Assembly: GCA_024220505.1 (NCBI GenBank)
Contig: JAKZZE010000004.1
Coordinates: 310,001-374,000, forward strand
Direction of reading: 5' to 3'
DNA from: Rhizopus arrhizus
Lineage: Eukaryota > Mucoromycota > Mucoromycetes > Mucorales > Rhizopodaceae
Length of the DNA stretch: 64,000 bases
Shown: one piece after another, positions 1-12,086 of the stretch
Numbering within the stretch: position 1 is the stretch's first letter
Layout: each line of letters begins with the position of its first letter
Program-made: the position numbers and the translations under genes
The notes under the pieces: model-generated
What the model was told of the DNA's origin: nothing
The model's database searches: none
The model's input: the letters and a program-made list of their open reading frames with translations, nothing else

Positions 1-508
1 AAAGAAAAATGAAAGGATGTAAAGAAAAAGAGAGAAGAGGAAAAAAAGGGAGAAAAAATAGATGGTTTTCTAACATTTTCCACCCCTCTTCTTCTGGCCC
101 GGCACAAACTAAGCTGAGAATAAATCATAACAATGCACCAAATTTGGGATTTCTTTTAAACAACGTAATCTATCATTTGACTGCCATTTATTTAATTTGT
201 CATTAAAGAAATACGTTTAAACAAGATATTTTATTTATAGGCTTAAATGAGCACGCAGCATATCAAGACACCATAATTGCTCAAGCTAGATCAAATAAGA
301 TGTAAAAGAAGCTAAAAAATCCCTTATAGGAGCAAGGGCAAAAAAGGAAAAAGAATGTGAGTGAGCTATGAGGGAAAGACGTGTCATAGACATCAGTGTG
401 AGATCGGCTGAAGAAGCTGGTGGATCTTTTTATGTGAATTTGGTAGTTAGGTTCATATAGGTTGGTACAAGTAATTGGATGAACATGTTGGGTATTTATC
501 CACGGAGT
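1..508. other. Stretch without a recognised gene
   Basis: AT-rich sequence at the window edge. It lies downstream of the minus-strand ORF1-like gene, so it should hold that unit's 3' end. I looked here for the 3' tail shared by the ORF1-only units at 48-50 kb (a CCGGGC-containing tail followed by GTACTGGGATTCC) and did not find it. The unit is therefore 3'-truncated or diverged. Nothing else is supported. Confidence 0.4.
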
Positions 509-1303
509 CTATGCATGGTCAAGGATATGTCCTGTGCAGTACTTGTATGGTAGGGCAAGGTCATACGACGCCAAGTCGTCGAGTTCAATAAGGCCAGACT
601 GGACAAAGACGTTGGCAACAGTATTGTAAATGGGAGCCCTGTATTGCCGTAGAGCGACACAGATTCTATGGAGGAATGCTATGCGAGTATGTTGTACTTT
701 GCGGTCAATGGGTTCATTGACGAGAGTAGGGTCGCGAATGATTGATGGATCTAAAGGATCGAAATCGTCACGGACTGTGATGTTAAATTTGCTCAAGTGT
801 GAACGGAGCTCAGTTTCGTAACCAATGTGGATAAGGAAGCTGACCAAATTTCTATCTGAATAATGAATATCCAGAATTCGACATGTGTTAATGTGTAGTC
901 TGCGGAGGTTGGGGCTCAATTGCTGTAGAGGGAGGTGGTGTCGAACGGGTACATGGACGAGTTTAAAGCTTGTTGGTTCAGCAGGTGAAGAGAATTGCCT
1001 GGCAATATCAGCCAGGCTAGGTTTGGAATTATCGCGTTTTGGCTTAGCAATCTTAGGAAAAGGAGTGGGGGCATTGCTAGGCGATAGGAGGCGCTTAGAT
1101 GGGATTGGAGGGCTACGAGGGAAGGAGGAAACAGTTGGCGATGTGGTGTGTCCAGATGGAGAAGGTGGGGTGTATGTGATTGACAGCTTCGGAGCAAGTT
1201 GCTTCTGTAAGAAATCGTTCTCTTGTTGTAACTTGCATATCTCAGCATGAGCAGTAGCTAAGTCTGCCTGAAGTTTTTGGAGTTGCTTGCTGTTGTGGTG
1301 CAT
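509..1303 (-). CDS. ORF1-like protein of a non-LTR element (ORF1-only unit)
   Basis: This 264-residue protein has an N-terminal coiled coil (repeating LQ/LQQEN heptads, residues about 5-35), a Ser/Pro-rich linker, and a conserved C-terminal domain of about 150 residues. That domain carries an RRLHINTCRILDIHYSDRN block and an RDDFDPLDPSIIRDP block. The same domain is found at the C-terminus of ORF1 of the full-length LINE (43698-44867) and in the two ORF1-only units at 48447 and 49496. I start at the first ATG (1303); the frame is open to 1327 only without an ATG. The 5' leader (about 1304-1356, reverse complement) matches the leader of the 48.4-kb unit (ccatcacttt and ccttatttgga blocks). This suggests a dispersed copy of the same non-autonomous family. 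There is no reverse transcriptase ORF on this strand. Biochemical role is unknown; RNA binding is inferred from the position of ORF1 in LINEs. Confidence 0.7.
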   Translation of the reverse strand: MHHNSKQLQKLQADLATAHAEICKLQQENDFLQKQLAPKLSITYTPPSPSGHTTSPTVSSFPRSPPIPSKRLLSPSNAPTPFPKIAKPKRDNSKPSLADIARQFSSPAEPTSFKLVHVPVRHHLPLQQLSPNLRRLHINTCRILDIHYSDRNLVSFLIHIGYETELRSHLSKFNITVRDDFDPLDPSIIRDPTLVNEPIDRKVQHTRIAFLHRICVALRQYRAPIYNTVANVFVQSGLIELDDLASYDLALPYKYCTGHILDHA

Positions 1304-1356
1304 AGCGAGGACTTCCAAATAAGGCAAAAATCTATAGAAAGTGATGGAAAACCATC

Positions 1357-1950
1357 ATGGAATATATAATAGTTCCTTATTTTTGTATTACCGATTACGT
1401 AATCACAAGCGAGATATAATATGATACAGATGTTGCTAACAACAAGGCTGCACTTTAAAGACTAATATTGAAAGAAGAGCTTACAGATGGAGATACTGTT
1501 CACTGTGTTTGGCAGCCGTGTATTGGATTACTCTATTAGAAAGTACTTGATGTCAACAGCTTAAAATAAAAAAGGAGAGGAAAAGAAAATATAAAAGGTA
1601 AACACTGGGAAGAATCAAGTTAAAGCTTCCCTTCACAATGGTATCATTATATGAATCTGCTCAATCTACTTTGGCTGTCGTCCATGCAGCTTTAAAAAAC
1701 AACAATAACACCAAGGTCAAGGCTGTGTCAGTGAAAAATAGTTTTCAAATGATTATATATAATGTCAAAATTATTTGTTTATTTGAACAAGATAATTCAT
1801 TGTGTTGACTATTTTATTTAGTATCCTCTTTTTTCTAAACACGTTCTTCTCGTCTAGAAATTTGAAAATACTAAATGTGTTGATTTTTCCAATGAATTTG
1901 GATATCAGGATTCTTATTTTGCATTCTACAGAGATCGAAGCTTTCCTTAC
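1357..1950. other. Stretch without a recognised gene
   Basis: AT-rich spacer between the minus-strand ORF1-like unit and the LINE relic. A short open stretch begins with ATG at 1639 and reads for about 40 codons with a basic, Asn/Lys-rich composition. It has no recognisable family and no continuation. Nothing else is supported. Confidence 0.3.
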
Positions 1951-1959
1951 TGTTTAATT

Positions 1960-3100
1960 TATACCAATGACCTACAGAAAAGCCTACGACCGAAGTAATT
2001 ATCCAAATATGTCTTCAATAGAGCAGACTCATCTTGTGAGTTGCTTATTGTATGCCAATGATTTAGTTCTCATCGCCAACTAACAAAGATGCCAGGTCTA
2101 TTAAAAGCTTGTAAAGAACACAGTATCTCACTCGATCGTCGTTAGAATCCTTCCAAATTTATAACGCTAAATGACAGGAATGACGCCTTGCGCTATGAAT
2201 ATTATAGACAAACTTTACTCAATCTGCTTTCTTTCTCTTATCTTGAAGAACCTTTCAAATCAGATGGTTTCCTTATCTATAAGTCTTGATAGAGCATGAT
2301 GTTCGCAAAAAATTGATTGTGATGAATCTCTTGACTTCCAATGGTGTTGATCCCACTGATTTCGACAAGTTATTACTCGCTAGTTATTATGTATAAATAA
2401 TTTCTGCTCGGTTAGAGTATGGAATAGTGAGTAATCCCTTAACTGTTTTCCAAACTAAAAGGCTAGGAAATGTCCAGCATGAATACTTACGACGAATATA
2501 TGGTACATATAAAGAACCTCTACAAAAGTTATGCGTTTGCCAACAATGAAAAAACCAATAAATATACTCTGGATGAAGTGTGATCATATGCATTAAACAT
2601 TCTCATAACGCTTTATCAAAACATTCACTCCATCAAATAACTTTATTAGTTTGAATAACAACTTTAATGGTGTCTTGCATGTCAACTATTGTTAGTTCTG
2701 ATTGTCCCTCATTTCAATCGCATCGTGATATCTTCCTGTCCAATAAACATGTCCTAAAATATGATTTATAAATGTTATTGCCTGTCATAACTTCTTTCCC
2801 ATCATATGTACTTGATCCATTTGAATTATTGATTTAAGCAACAGTTTAAATACACGAACCCAGCAGTGGCAGTTTTTCTAATCCCTTGGCACAACTACAG
2901 AGCAAACCTCTACAAACACTGCTTTTCGGCGCACAACCGTCTTGTTAATAGCAAGCTTATTTTGTTGGATGTACATCAAATGGCGAATACATAACGTCGT
3001 CTAAAAGTAGTCCATAATGCCGCTCTGTAATGGTCCATTTCAGACTCAAGACAAAAGTCCATGCATTCCATCAATTCTAGTGTATCCTCTTTGGTATATG
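1960..3100 (+). pseudogene. Decayed LINE ORF2 (reverse transcriptase C-terminal half)
   Basis: No frame is open, but short blocks in shifting frames match ORF2 of the full-length LINE at 44867-48163 in the same order. YANDLVLIA near 2053 matches the catalytic YADDVVLIA block, with the second catalytic Asp lost as N. Near 2340-2520 come GVDPTDFDKLL, RLEYGIV and LRRIYG, matching GVHPKGFSPLL, QLEYGLA and LRRIFG. YIKWRI near 2967 matches the C-terminal CIRWRL block. Stops and frameshifts occur throughout, so this is an old relic of the same broad family. Its ends are not defined. Confidence 0.65.
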
Positions 3101-5785
3101 AGCTGTATTTGTTTTCCCTATGATACGGACATATGCATATGGTTGAGTAAAATAGAATAGTATCTATACTTTGTAATTTTCTAGCTTACATTGAGCTTTC
3201 CACCAACAACTGTTCAAATATATCCTTGTAACTATAACCAATGCTACCCAAAAGCGTTCGCTGACTCTCCGGCAAGAAAAATGCAACTTGCTTTTGTACC
3301 AAAAAAATTCATGAATGTTAGAGTAGGCATCGTTACCATCGCAATTACCATTAACCAGATGCAAGAGAACACGCTTGTCGTGACATTAAAATATTTGAAG
3401 AGAAGACTGACAAATTCGGTAAAAATATACATTCGGGATACGGCATAGGCAGGCCCGGCACGGCTGGCGTGATAGTTGGGCAAGATATATCGGAACAACT
3501 TCACTTCTTGTTTTTCATCGCCATGGTTTCAGCCCTATCTAGGTAAGACTTGAAATCGTACAAATCTTCACGTAAGCAGCACTTCAAGAACTCGTATATG
3601 TATAATCTCTCCTTCAAGCCATAGGCTGATTGTTGTCCTCCTCCATATTACCATTGTATTCTTCCCGTACACTTTCCGAAGCACAAGAATTAGGACCAAC
3701 CATCATAATAAAGATGCCACTAATCTTTCTTACATCCTTGTTATTGAACCTTGACTTATCAATATAGGATGAGGGTGATAAGTTGAGAAAGCTATAGGAG
3801 GTTTTCACTTTTTTTTTTTTAAAAAAAAAATTGATGTTAAAGGTTGGCTTAAATCTGTACGGGTAATTAATCTAAATTGTGAGCAGCTTACACCAACAGC
3901 GCATCAGCATTGTAGCTTATCTATTTTCTCACCATTGATGTTGAATATTCTCTTACTGGATTAAAAAAAAATGTAGGTGATCAGAATAAGTGTTGCCTGT
4001 CAATTATCATTGTATTTTTCAATCTTAGGGAGAATTCAAGATACATGATTTTTGTGATTTTGTTATTGCTGTTATAGCTGTCAGTGACTTTATCTACCAC
4101 ATCGAGGTACAGTGAACTTTGACAACGTTCCATCAGCCCCAAAACTTGTAAGAAAAGAAAAGCAAGCAATTAATGAGTCTATGCAATGGTGTCGTAGCGC
4201 TGTATGTCTATTCATCTTCAAATTGGCGAATGCTTTCTGAACAGGTTTCTCGAAATCTTATTTCTTATTTAAAATCGTCTTCGGGTTGCTTTTTATGGCT
4301 TGACAGATTGTCTTTGATAGCAATTTCATATCGTGCTCATAGTTTTCAAAGGTCTTACAGAAATATCAGTTCTTCTTGGCTGCTTTAACGAAATGCTTTT
4401 TTTATTTTCCAGTTACTGAAAAACTGTGGTTCTTTATAATGGATTTGGAAGGCGAAAGTAAGACTTTTTTTTTTAAAAAAAAAATAGAAGGCTTAACAAG
4501 TTATTGCTTTAGGCTACTTATGCTAAAAATTATCTCATTTACAGAAAAAGAAAAAACAAATAGACCTGATGTTTTTATAGCTGATCTTGCTAACAAAATT
4601 ATCTTGCCGCCAGACCAAGTAGTGCCCTAAATTTTAAGAATAAACTTTTCATTATTCTTGTATTTGTAAAAGCTTTATCGCAATTTATAAAGATCTTGAG
4701 CATTCCATATATGAGGATCCAATGATTCAAAATAACTACTTATATATCATTTGCCAAACACAATACAAGGAATAAAGATTTAAATATATTTTATTCACAG
4801 AAATGACATAAAAAGAACAAGGATCTAACGAGACCGAGTGTCAATATGATTTTATTTAACATCGAATAAACAGAATTTGTATACTTTCTATAGTGTAGGT
4901 GCCCATGCATGTGTTATATGACTGATTGTGTATTCCTTATACTGAACAGCTTGGTAAACTTTACATGTAAACATACAGGACAATTCATAATTTAGCAAAG
5001 CATTTGGTTCCTTAGTCAGTGATCTGCTTTCAAAGATTGCACTTAATAAGCAAACTCACATTCCTAACCACACCATTCTGAAGAGGCAATACTTGTTATT
5101 CTATCATTACCTTTGAAACATAAAAGAAGAGAATTAACCCGTTGAAAACACTTGAGCACAAGTATATTAGTACACAAATCCATAGGTAGTCTATTACCAA
5201 TTTGTCTTTGTACCAGAAATGAAACAGTTAAATGACTATCCACGTGAATCCTGAGATATTGACATTGAGTACGGTTAGGCTTGCCATAATTATTTTTGTA
5301 GGTAAAGTGATAGTACGACCAGAGTCAAACTTAAGGTTTACAAATGATGCATTGAAATGAAAAAGAGCATATTTGATAATTAAAATTTGAAAGCGTGTTT
5401 TAGTATGCCACAAATGGAGTGAGTGGTATAAATGAGTTGATCCTTTATTGGCAGATAATATGTTTCCTATTCTGAAATTATTGACTGCAAATTGAAAATG
5501 AAAATTGATTTTATTTGAATTAGCAAAATTGGGTCTTTATATATTGGGTAATGATTTAAAAGGGAAAATACAAATTACTAGCATATGAGTTGATTTCAGC
5601 AGTCTGAGTGAAAATGTTGTTTTAAATGTGCAAACTATTCCAAAAAAAGAAAAATAGTAAATACATTCTGCGTATTTAAGACGTCATTTTATTTTAAAAA
5701 CATAAATGTTTTGATAATTTGTCAAGCATACATCTACATAAAATCAATACATAAAGATAAAGCAAAGTATACTGTAGTTATTCTG

Positions 5786-5819
<34 letters not shown>

Positions 5820-5964
5820 ACAAACCATACGCTCGTGAGAAATGGAAAGGCGAATGTGTCAAATATAATCTCCGTTTCCTCTTTTTCATGCCTCATTTAA
5901 ATGTAAGTGATGGAGCATATGCCTTTTTCTTCTTCTTTTTCCTCAAGCAATACCTACTACAACA
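3101..5964. other. AT-rich repeat-poor tract with unassigned short ORFs
   Basis: No family is recognised here. Short minus-strand ORFs at 3244-3504 (86 residues, with hydrophobic segments) and 3614-3808, and plus-strand ORFs at 4173-4388 and 4376-4630, could be pieces of decayed genes. They show no motif I can name and no convincing splice pattern. Two perfect T/A palindromes occur: T12A10 at 3809-3830 and T10A10 at 4465-4484. An (AT)n microsatellite lies at about 5789-5817, just upstream of the alternative oxidase gene. Confidence 0.4.
5789..5817. repeat. (AT)n microsatellite
   Basis: An uninterrupted run of about 14 AT dinucleotides in the upstream region of the alternative oxidase gene, roughly 150 bp before its ATG. 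It is probably length-polymorphic. No regulatory function can be read from the sequence. Confidence 0.9.
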
Positions 5965-6897
5965 ATGATTTGTAAAATTACTCCATCTTCATTCACAAAG
6001 CACACCTGTAGATCATTATCCATCTTTCCAGCTTATCGTACCTTTACTGATAAGAGTAGACGAGAAGAAATGTTTCATACCATGTTTCGTGAAGTACTTG
6101 ATTCCAGACCAGTGCCCATGCGAAAAGAGTTTGTGATGAATGAAAAGAATACAACCGAGACACTTGAAAAGCTTGACATTGGGCCCAACAACCATCATAA
6201 ACCGACAACACTGGGGGACAAGGCAGCTTATTATACCGTGAGGACCTTGCGAATCTTACCCGACACTTATTTTCGAGGAAATCATTACATGCGTGCAGCG
6301 ATGCTCGAGACCATTGCTGCTGTACCTGGAATGGTAGGTGGGATGCTGAATCATATGAAGTCGCTGAGGCGTATGTCTGAAGATCATGGCTGGATCAGTC
6401 ATTTGCTGCATGAAGCAGAGAATGAACGGATGCATTTGATGATGTGGATGAAATGCCTTAATCCTAATGTTTGGAACAGGATGTTGGTGCTGGGAGCTCA
6501 GACCTCATTCTTTAGTGCGTATGCTATGCTTTATATTGTTTCGCCCAAAACGGCACATAGAATGTGTGGGTATTTGGAGGAGGAAGCAATTACTTCCTAT
6601 ACACATTTTTTGAATGATATTGATAGTGGAAAAATAGGGAATGGTCCTGCCCCTTCTATTGCTATTGGTAATAAGGAATTAAAAGACATTAAGAGAGAGA
6701 GAGAGGGCTAAAATAAGTTGATAGATTATTACAATTTACATCCTAAAGCAACAATACGTGATGTTGTACTTGCCGTTCGTGCAGATGAAGCTGTTCACCG
6801 TGATGCAAACCATTTCTTATCAGATTGTTTAGCTATTCATGATGAAGACTTTTTTTCTAAAATAAATTCAGATAAAGACAAGACTTCAACTACATGA
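5965..6897 (+). CDS. AOX1: Alternative oxidase, mitochondrial (two exons)
   Basis: Exons 5965-6667 and 6725-6897 give 291 residues. The first exon appears to end at a TAA at 6709. A 57-bp GT..AG intron (6668-6724) with a GGCTAAAAT branch-like site removes that stop and restores [22 protein letters not shown]. The di-iron ligands of the family are present: Glu115 in [10 protein letters not shown], Glu154 and His157 in NERMH, the YLEEEA block (205-207), and Glu256 and His259 in RADEAVH. The N-terminus is basic and Ser/Thr-rich ([12 protein letters not shown]), as expected for a mitochondrial presequence. Known role: cyanide-insensitive ubiquinol oxidase of the inner mitochondrial membrane that bypasses complexes III and IV. 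The protein is shorter than many fungal AOX proteins, mainly at the N-terminus. The ATG at 5965 is chosen because it has an A at -3 and precedes the presequence-like segment. Confidence 0.93.
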
Positions 6898-7196
6898 TTT
6901 TAGAATTGAAATAAATATGAAGCTAATTTAATTTCATGTACAACCATTGTTTTATGTTTTACTAAAAGTGAAATGGTAATGCATGTTTGTTGTGGCAAGA
7001 TGTAACCAATTACTTGCCTTTTTTATACACACATCAGATATGCTATGATACATCAATTGATGGCATTCCATTCAAAGTTATAAAGCAAGTAGTGGTGTAT
7101 TGCTAAATTCCTCATTGTGTAGGTGGCTGGGAAATTTATACGACAAGAAACCGCATAAAAAGCGTCACGTTCTTTTTCTTTTTCTTTTCAACCAAA

Positions 7197-8059
7197 ATGT
7201 CCAAGAAGGAAGCGAAAAAATTAGGAGGAGCAGCTACGAGTATACGTGCTGAAACAGCCAAAAAACCAGTTTATAAAACAATTGTTGGTTCACCTTATAT
7301 AATACAGTGGCCAAAAGTTCATTCGGAACTGGGACAAACAATACTTACTCATCTATTAAAGTAAAGAATGTCCAGTCAACAACAATTACTTTAATTTACC
7401 ACTTTTTTCTAGATCCTTGGAACCTATTGGGAAGTATAGACAAAAGTGTAAGGCCCACAAAAAGTCAAAGAAGCCAGCAACAGAGACAGTGGATAAACCA
7501 GAAATTTATGATCGTGTCCATGTTGGCATCAATCAAGTCACTCGTTATTTAGAAAAATACATTGAAAGTCAATCACAAAAGGAGGCTTTGATTTATATTT
7601 GTAAAAGAGAGATCAAACCACTCAAGCTATGCGAGCATTTACTTTATATGGCAGCCGTTGCAAAAGTAAAATTGATACCGATGCCAGCTGATTCAGAACT
7701 GCAACTCGGAAAGGCTTTAAATTTGCATAAAGCAAGTGTTATCCTAGTTGAGGTAAGACAAGTACTTGTAAAATAAAATGTTGATTGATTTCACAGTATG
7801 TGCATAGGCAGTAGAAAATAAAGAGGATTCGCTTTTATTCGATGCAAAGCAAGTGCCGATGGTTGAAGCACCTTGGTTAAGAAACTCTAAAGGAGAATTA
7901 CCTAAATATGAAACGAATTATGTAAAGACAATAGAAACAACTGTACCCATTGTAACCAAACGTAAAACAATTGAGGAACAAGCATCAAGCAATAAAAAAG
8001 CTAAAACTGAATCACAAACGCAGAATAAAAAGGCTGAAACTGAAAAACAGACAAAATAA
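7197..8059 (+). CDS. L7Ae-domain RNase P/MRP subunit (POP3/Rpp38-like)
   Basis: Three exons (7197-7360, 7413-7752, 7808-8059) encode 251 residues. The N-terminal part contains SPYIIQWPKVH and HSELGQTILTHLL, resembling the front of Rpp38/Pop3 proteins. Residues about 88-168 form an L7Ae/L30e fold: HVGINQVTRYLE, EALIYICKREIKP, a HLLYMAAVAKVKLIPMP core and ALNLHKASVILVE. The C-terminus is Lys-rich with a candidate nuclear localisation signal (near KKAKTES). The family binds kink-turn RNA in RNase P and RNase MRP and acts in tRNA and rRNA processing in the nucleus. Both introns are 52-55 bp. The acceptor at 7806-7807 is preferred over an earlier AG because the earlier one leads straight to a stop. 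Another L7Ae-type nuclear protein is possible, but the N-terminal QWPK block favours Rpp38/Pop3. Confidence 0.72.
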
Positions 8060-8273
8060 AAATTATTATACAATTTATTATGCACAAAAGAGTATTTATT
8101 AGAACCCTTTTAGTTGTAATTAAGTCAAATGTCAAAGAACGATTCATTTATTCATGAAATACCATTCACTAGACGTTTTATTCTTCAAACGACATAATTT
8201 AATGTCCGTTTAGCTACCCTATTTTTTTTTTCCTTGTAAATTTTTTATTTTTTATTTTTATTTTATTTTTCTT

Positions 8274-8986
8274 ATGCCTATCGAAGAAGAATTTTACGTC
8301 CGTTACTAGTAAATGCTTCATTAGTTTTTGTTTTGTATATAAAAACTAATTTTTACCTAGCTCTGGACATAAAGGAAAATATGGTCATGAATTCTTGGAA
8401 TTCGAGTTTAGATCAGACGGCCTTTGTAGATACGCAAACAACTCAAATTATAGAAAAGACAGTTTAATTAAAAAAGAAAGTAAAGTACATGGATACATTT
8501 TGAAATAAGAAAATTAACAAATCCCAAGTGCACGTTAGTCCAGCAGTGATTGAAGAATTAAAAAGGATTATTAAAGAAAGTCAAATTATGAAGTAAATGA
8601 TTAAACTCTGCATACATCACAATCATTAACGCGTACACCCATAGAGAAGATGACAGTCAGTGGCCAGAAAAGAATATTGTGGGTAGCCAAGAAATTGAAG
8701 TGAGACTTGGAAATGAGCATATTTCCTTTGAGGTAAAATAACGTGTGACACTATGGCTATGTGTTAATTATAGGAGATAGACTGCCAAAATAACTTCACT
8801 TGTCGAAGTCAATGACAGTAAAGATCCAGAAGGTTTGCGTGCATTTTATTATCTTGTACAAGATTTAAGAGCCTTTGTGTTCTCTTTGATCTCTTTACAC
8901 TTCAAGGTAAAAAAAACTCCATTTATTATTATTTATATTATTCATTATTTATACACAATATTATATAGATTAAACCTATCAACTAA
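8274..8986 (+). CDS. mago: Mago nashi homologue, exon junction complex core (six exons)
   Basis: Six exons (8274-8308, 8361-8479, 8529-8592, 8645-8732, 8781-8906, 8969-8986) join in frame to a 149-residue protein; the family is usually about 146. Conserved segments appear in order: [101 protein letters not shown] and IKPIN. Because no exon exceeds 126 bp, no long ORF marks the gene. Introns are 49-62 bp. Known role: Mago-Y14 heterodimer in the exon junction complex, acting in mRNA surveillance and localisation in the nucleus and cytoplasm. The stop lies only 31 bp from the stop of the convergent HMG-box gene. The acceptor of intron 4 is taken at 8779-8780, not the AG eight bases earlier, to keep ISFE-TAKI. 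Confidence 0.93.
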
Positions 8987-9017
8987 ATTTTTTGTACGAA
9001 AAAAAGAAAAATAAATT

Positions 9018-9948
9018 TTATACAAAGTCTGCAGCGGTTGTTTGTATTTGATCATCGTTTACTACTTCATCCTCATCATCTTCTTGAAGCATGTCCACTT
9101 CATCTTCATCATCATATTCAATATCTTCAGGTTTAATCATTTCTTCTTGTTTTGATTTACTAGCTTCTACTGCAGCCGCACCTTCAATTCCACCACCAGC
9201 TGCTGTATAACTTTTCATGGCCGACTCGTATTCTTCCATTTCTTTTTTGTAGATATCATAGTATTTCTATCAGCAAAATTATCATTTGTATTCTGTAGCG
9301 TGACTATCAGTTTACCTGTTTTTCTTCTTTTGTGAGTGCTTTCCATTTTTGTCCCAATAAACGAGTCACTTCACCCAAAGATTCATTGGGTACTTCATCT
9401 TTAATATTGTCTCTCTCCATTCGGCAATATAAAAAGAAGACATTACCAGGTCCCTTGGGTGCATTGGGATCTCTCTTCTTTTTATTGGCCGCTGGATTAT
9501 TACTTTTTCTACCTGGTTTCACTTCAGACTATGAAATACTATAAGTATGTGTATACGATTACTGCGTATATATAATTACAATTATAGATTCAGAAATAGA
9601 TGCCTCAGAGTCGCTTTCATTATTATCAAAGGTTGTCTTTTTTAATCGCTTCGTCTGTCTTAAATCATCTATCTCTTCTAATAAAATACTGCTACTTGTT
9701 AAATCGTCTTTTCCATTATTATCCACTGTGTATACTTACACTCTTTCAATACGAAGACGCTTAATTTTATGACGGGCTTTGGCTAACTGTAAAGTCATTT
9801 GATCATTTTCCTGTTGCAAATATTTAATAAATAATAATATAAAAAAAAAAATATTGAATACAGATTTTGTACATACTTCTTCTATTTCTTTGATTTTTCT
9901 TTTATATTCTTGGTACTTTTTGCTATTATTATTATTATCGTCTATCAT
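9018..9948 (-). CDS. HMG-box protein (NHP10-like candidate)
   Basis: Reading from 9948 downward, exons 9877-9948, 9740-9810, 9580-9691, 9316-9528 and 9018-9266 give 238 residues. The N-terminus is a Lys/Glu-rich coiled coil (KKYQEYKRKIKEIEE, then KARHKIKRLRIERV). A single HMG box follows: RDPNAPKGPGNVFFLYC, NESLGEVTRLLGQKWKAL and YYDIYKKEMEEYESAM. The C-terminus is strongly acidic (DDEDEVDML, EDDEDEVV). Coiled coil plus one HMG box resembles Nhp10 of the INO80 chromatin remodeller; an HMGB-type protein is the alternative. A TAA after IERV is removed by a 48-bp intron (9692-9739) whose acceptor restores VSILLEEIDDL. Expected role: nuclear DNA bending or chromatin remodelling. It converges with mago nashi. 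Confidence 0.7.
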
Positions 9949-9949
9949 A

Positions 9950-12086
9950 ATTGTTTCTTATGATTAACATTAATATTAGCTATTGTCATTATTATTTACT
10001 TTTATCTTCAATTGAATTCATTTTTTTTAATGGAAAAAGAAGAAAGAAAGAAACAATTGTTTGTAATAATTTTTTTTTTCTCTTTTAACTTTTTTTTTTT
10101 TTTTTACATTCAGATTTTATATCCGAGTTATTACGTTAATTGAATTTGGCAATAGGACTAATAAAGACAACTTTATTTTTTTTTTTTTTATCTTGAGGAT
10201 AGTGATCTTTCAAAGATCAAGTGTTCCCTTGGTAACAAGCATTGTTGAATGAGATGAGATTCAAATGAAAATGTGCAAAACTATTAATAAAAATTATATT
10301 TTTGCGTTTGAGAAAGATCTACGGTATGATTCAGCAACTTTAGATTCATACACATTCATAACAACATCTTGAATAAAAGTACTCAATTATTCCTGAATGT
10401 AATAATTTTTTAAAAAAAATTCTGTTGCATTCAAATCTTGATGTACAAGTTTTTTTCATTGATCTGATTTCATCAAGTGATTTGAAGAGAATTCTATTCA
10501 ACTAAAATAGACATGCTAATAGTATCCATAATGCTTCCTGTTAAAGCAGCATTTGTATCAGCATCAGTTGTTCTTTATGAAAGAAACATTAGAGAAACCA
10601 AATATGAAATGGATTGCCTGTGACAAAAAGCGAGCTAATGAAATAGACCAAGTTATATAAAAACAAATCATACACATCTTTCTCTTTCAACTAAGCATGC
10701 AGAAAGATTTGAACTTTATCACAGTGATCTGTGAGAACACGAAACAAAAAGAAAAATGCAAAAAGCCCAATTTGGATGGGGGGTTTGTTTTACATGTAGT
10801 GAGTGATAAGTACAAGTACAGTTATGGATATCAACAGAAGAAAGAGACGTAGTACGATTTTGAATACTTACAAGTATGATCAAAGTTTTTCTGCTGTAAT
10901 TAAAAGTATTAAGCTTGCATTATGATGAGAAATCACACGCTGAATGTCATACTTTTTGTAAATAATACATACATTCAGTTTTATGCAAGTAATCTCAGCT
11001 ATACTTGTACAATCATGCTTCTTGTAGGCTTTGAATAAAATAGAATTGATAGGCATGATTTGAATTGCAAGTGCATAAATGACGTGTAAAATATTGAGAT
11101 CCACACTACTTTTGGGAGAAATTGTGAAGCTATTTTAATCACTTTATGTCGAATAATTAAAAAAAAAATACCCTTTGTTTCTTTCAGACCTTGTTTATAT
11201 CTAAAACCCTTTTTTAGAAGGTGTTTAAGCAAGTGGATGGATATATTGTTATATAATGAGCAAAACCCCCCTCCTTCCTAAAGCACTCCCTGTCATCAAT
11301 TATCCACTTGTACTTATCCTTCGAAACTGCGCAGCTTGCATCGTATTATTTCCCCCACCTCTTTCTTTTTTTCTGCTTCGGAATACAGTAAAGTTGTTGT
11401 CTCTTCAGATAAATAGCTATAAAAATAAATATTGTAATGAAGGCTGTCAAAGAAACATACTTGATTCCATGGGCAACTTTTAAGTTGAGCTAGGAATGAA
11501 GTAAAAATCATAGAAATATTTTCCCATGTCATTAAAAAAAAACATGAGGGTTATAGAAAAATATTGGCCTATTCTTTCCTTCTTTTTCCTTTTAATACTT
11601 GGGTAATTTTATTATAAAAAAAAAGGCATTGATCATAAAAACCATATGATTACTTTAAATATGTTTGGCAGCTTTTATATAACCACAAAGAAATATAGAA
11701 TGTCTTATTTATAAAAAAAATGTCCTTTATTTGTTAAATAGTCTAGAGTATACACGAAGGCAACGGCATATGAAAAAAAGGTGACACTGTTTATTTTGTA
11801 AACAATACCTACAAAAAAAAAAAAAAATTGGGTTAAAAAGCTTATAAACAAAACAAACTTCCACGAATGATTCGTGCGATGAATAAAGTGGAGACTGAAA
11901 AACCCCAATCAAATAAACATCCGTAATTTGATGTCTGTCATACCTTCAATTGTTTTGGATTTTTAGACAACTATTCCTATTCCCGATGCAAGCCACACTT
12001 TTTTTATCAAAAAAGTATAAATACAGCTCGATTATTTTTTTTTGAATTGAAAAAAAAAAAAATCTTTATCCTATTTCCTAATTAAA
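9950..12086. other. Intergenic region without a recognised gene
   Basis: About 2.1 kb, AT-rich, with many A and T homopolymer runs, between the HMG-box gene start and the TBP start. It must hold both promoters. I read it for conserved protein blocks, spliceable exons, tRNAs and spliceosomal snRNA signatures and found none. Short ORFs at 10880-11530 and 11705-11912 have no recognisable family and low-complexity composition. Confidence 0.45.

Noticed and set aside
6709..6711. In-frame TAA in the alternative oxidase gene suggesting a pseudogene
   Set aside because: It lies inside a 57-bp GT..AG intron (6668-6724) whose removal restores the conserved PAPSIAI-DYYNL sequence and all iron ligands.
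9736..9739. Stop codon after IERV in the HMG-box gene
   Set aside because: A 48-bp intron (9692-9739) removes it and gives a continuous coiled coil.
10919..10950. C/D snoRNA-like boxes (ATGATGA followed by CTGA)
   Set aside because: The boxes are only a few bases apart, with no terminal stem and no room for a guide element.
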